A stretch of DNA of 14,413 nt from DATELY01 sp035276085 (GTDB lineage: Bacteria > Pseudomonadota > Gammaproteobacteria > Steroidobacterales > Steroidobacteraceae): positions 1 to 14,413 of the forward strand of contig DATELY010000273.1 of the NCBI GenBank assembly GCA_035276085.1, read 5' to 3'. A program made the translations under genes and the position numbers. Below, in pieces: positions 12,568-14,413 of this stretch (the first letter of the stretch is position 1; the number at the start of each line of letters is the position of its first letter). The notes below the pieces were generated by a model, which searched no databases, was not told the DNA's origin, and saw only the letters and a list, made by a program, of their open reading frames with translations.

Positions 12568-14300
12568 GTGCGGAACTACGTCGTCGCAAAGTTCGCATCG
12601 GCGAGCTGCTGCTCGAACACAAGCTGCTGTCCGAAGAGCAGCTCAAGGCGGCGCTCGTCGAGCAGAAGCGTAGCGGCCGCAAGCTCGGACGTGTGCTGAC
12701 CGACCTCGGCTTCGTGCGCGAAGAGGCGATGCACGATCTGCTGGCGCAGCATCTGCAGATTGCGTTCGTCGATGTGCGTCAGCTCACGCTCGATCCGAAA
12801 GCCGTGCGCCTGTTGCCAGAAACGTTGGCGCGTCGCTTCCGTGCCCTCGTGCTTCAGGCCGACAACCGTGGCCTGTTGGTCGGCATGGCCGATCCGACCG
12901 ACTTGTTTGCATATGACGAGCTCGCCGGCCGGCTCAAGCAGCCGTTACGTATCGCGCTCGTGCGCGAGGCCGATTTGCTCAAGACGATCGACGCCGTGTA
13001 TCGACGCACCGATGAGATCGCATCCATCGCACAGGAGGTGCGCGAAGAGCTGCGCGATGGCGACATCGACCTCGAGAATCTCTCGGCCGAAGAAGGCTCG
13101 CCCGACGCGCCTGTGATCCGACTGATTCAGTCGATGTTCCAGGATGCGGTTCAGGCGCGCGCATCCGACATTCACATCGAGCCTGGTGAGTCTGCACTGC
13201 GTGTCCGTCAGCGAATCGACGGTGTACTGCAGGAGCAGGTGATCGATGGCCGCCGCGTCGCTGGAGCGCTGGTCACGCGCCTCAAGCTCATGGCGAGTCT
13301 GGACATCGCCGAGAAGCGCTTGCCGCAGGACGGCCGTTTTACGGTGAAGGTCCGGGATAAGACGGTCGACGTGCGTATGTCGACGATGCCGACACAGTTC
13401 GGCGAATCGGTGGTCATGCGACTGCTCGATCAGTCCGCCAACCTGATGACGCTCGACAAGCTCGGCATGCCGCAGGACATGCTCGAGCGCTTCATGACGC
13501 TCGTTCAACGCAGCGCGGGCATGGTGCTCGTCACGGGACCTACCGGCAGCGGCAAGACGACGACGCTGTACTCCGCGCTCAACTTCCTGAATCAATCCGA
13601 CGTCAAGATCATCACCGTCGAAGATCCCGTCGAGTATCGCCTCGATCGCGTGAACCAGGTGCAGGTCATGCCGAAGATCGGCCTCGACTTCGCCCGCGTG
13701 TTGCGCACGACCCTGCGCCAGGATCCCGATGTCATCCTCGTCGGCGAGATGCGCGATCAGGAGACGGTGGAGATCGGACTGCGCGCTGCGATCACCGGCC
13801 ACCTCGTGTTCTCGACACTGCACACGATGAGCGCGATCGCGACGATCAGCCGGCTGCTCGACATGGGCGCCGCGGGCTACATGATCGCTGCCGCCGTGCA
13901 CGGCGTAGTCGCACAACGACTCGTGCGTCGGGTGTGCGACAACTGCGCGCAAAGCGTGGAAGCCGATCCGCATCAACTTGCATGGCTCGCAGCGCAGATC
14001 GGTCCGGAACGTGCTGTGACGATGAAGTTTCAGGCGGGGCATGGTTGCACCTACTGCAACCTCTCCGGCTATCGCGGACGCATTGCCGTGTACGAGCTGC
14101 TGGAGCTCGATCGTGGGCTTGCGGATCTCGTGCGGCGGGGTGATGCGACTGCATTTTCAGAGGCAGCGCGATCGCGCGCTGCGTTCACGCCGCTCTCGAA
14201 GTCCGCCATCGAGCTTGCCTCGATGGGCGTGACGACGCTGGCTGAAGCGATCAGTGTGACGAGCGGGATCGAGGATGTGGCGGATGTTGAGCTCGTTTGA
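12564..14300 (+). CDS. mshE: MSHA pilus assembly ATPase MshE (PilB/GspE family) with MshEN domain
   Basis: This 578-residue hexameric cytoplasmic ATPase powers pilus extension. The N-terminal MshEN domain carries two tandem 24-residue cyclic-di-GMP-binding motifs. The first (11-34) starts RIGELLLEH and ends LVEQ, fitting the consensus. The second (40-63) starts KLGRVL and ends LLAQH, with His where Gln is usual. Then come ARASDIHIEP (198-207), Walker A GPTGSGKTTT (325-334), the Asp box TVEDPVEY (351-358), Walker B ILVGEMRDQET (391-401) and the His box TGHLVFSTLHT (411-421). A zinc site uses Cys458, Cys461, Cys495 and Cys498. GEMRDQETVEIGLRAAITGH is typical of MshE. The start overlaps the mshL stop (ATGA). 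Confidence 0.95.
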   Translation: MSAELRRRKVRIGELLLEHKLLSEEQLKAALVEQKRSGRKLGRVLTDLGFVREEAMHDLLAQHLQIAFVDVRQLTLDPKAVRLLPETLARRFRALVLQADNRGLLVGMADPTDLFAYDELAGRLKQPLRIALVREADLLKTIDAVYRRTDEIASIAQEVREELRDGDIDLENLSAEEGSPDAPVIRLIQSMFQDAVQARASDIHIEPGESALRVRQRIDGVLQEQVIDGRRVAGALVTRLKLMASLDIAEKRLPQDGRFTVKVRDKTVDVRMSTMPTQFGESVVMRLLDQSANLMTLDKLGMPQDMLERFMTLVQRSAGMVLVTGPTGSGKTTTLYSALNFLNQSDVKIITVEDPVEYRLDRVNQVQVMPKIGLDFARVLRTTLRQDPDVILVGEMRDQETVEIGLRAAITGHLVFSTLHTMSAIATISRLLDMGAAGYMIAAAVHGVVAQRLVRRVCDNCAQSVEADPHQLAWLAAQIGPERAVTMKFQAGHGCTYCNLSGYRGRIAVYELLELDRGLADLVRRGDATAFSEAARSRAAFTPLSKSAIELASMGVTTLAEAISVTSGIEDVADVELV

Positions 14301-14316
14301 GCGTGACGGTGGGTTT

Positions 14317-14413
14317 GCCCCCACCCCAGCCCTCCCCCGCTGCGCAAGGGAGGGGGCCAGAGTTAGTGGCACGCTCATAAGCGGCGTTCCGACTCCCTCC
14401 CCTGCGGAGCGGG
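14317..14413. repeat. Second copy of the dispersed repeat, arms in opposite order, cut by window end
   Basis: The first arm (14317-14356) resembles the right arm of the element at 4185-4293, sharing CCCTCCCCCGCT(G/T)CGCAAGGGAGGG. It can fold as CCCTCCC (14330-14336) against GGGAGGG (14348-14354). After a 36-base spacer, the second arm begins at 14393 (CTCCCTCCCCTGCGGAGCGGG) and runs off the window. The order is therefore right-arm type then left-arm type, the reverse of the first element. It begins 17 bases after the mshE stop. Whether the operon continues beyond it is not visible. Confidence 0.8.

Noticed and set aside
12945..14042. 365-codon minus-strand open frame opposite mshE
   Set aside because: mshE has all its ATPase motifs on the plus strand. 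The opposite frame is His/Arg-rich with no recognisable domain or ribosome-binding site.

Overview
The window is GC-rich DNA from a Gram-negative bacterium, most likely a gammaproteobacterium. The evidence is the G/C-heavy codon use, GTG starts, a lipoprotein signal, a secretin, and an MSHA-type (mannose-sensitive haemagglutinin) pilus assembly operon. A xanthomonad/Steroidobacter-like lineage would fit, but the sequence alone cannot settle the genus. I see no tRNA, rRNA, CRISPR array, transposase or phage gene.

Layout. (1) Positions 2-4135, plus strand: a four-gene MacAB-like export system. It has a periplasmic adaptor (5' end outside the window), an ABC ATPase, and two separate FtsX-type permeases. 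(2) 4185-4293: a pair of inverted dispersed-repeat arms ending just before an Fpg-family DNA glycosylase gene (4302-5195). (3) 5262-5750: a small LEA2-type outer-membrane lipoprotein. (4) 5785-6416, minus strand: a Phd/YefM antitoxin and PIN-domain toxin pair with a palindromic operator-like site. (5) 6417-7202: a gene-poor stretch. It contains a decayed copy of the 3' end of the lipoprotein gene, an orphan intrinsic terminator with a possible small RNA in front of it, and a hairpin with 8-bp tandem repeats. (6) 7203-7670: a DUF2269-type membrane protein, convergent with a small secreted protein of unknown function (7683-8000, minus). (7) 8001-8381: a structured divergent intergenic region. 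(8) 8382-14300: six tightly coupled genes for an MSHA/type IV-like pilus or pseudopilus machine, in the order MshI (PilM-like), a PilN-like protein, MshJ (PilO-like), MshK (PilP-like), MshL (secretin) and MshE (assembly ATPase). The window ends in another copy of the dispersed repeat.

How the genes work together. In the msh operon, the cytoplasmic PilM-like protein and the inner-membrane PilN/PilO-like proteins form the alignment platform. MshK links that platform to the MshL outer-membrane channel. MshE drives pilin polymerisation and carries a MshEN domain expected to sense cyclic di-GMP. mshL and mshE overlap directly, so the mshM and mshN genes found between them in the Vibrio order are absent here. 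The ABC system probably exports a hydrophobic or peptide substrate from the inner membrane through a TolC-like channel encoded elsewhere.

The parts most worth a second look are non-coding: the decayed gene copy on the far side of the toxin-antitoxin pair, the orphan terminator with a C-rich hairpin loop, the competing stems upstream of the msh operon, and a repeat arm that appears to supply the ribosome-binding site of the glycosylase gene. I found no clearly new multi-gene system.
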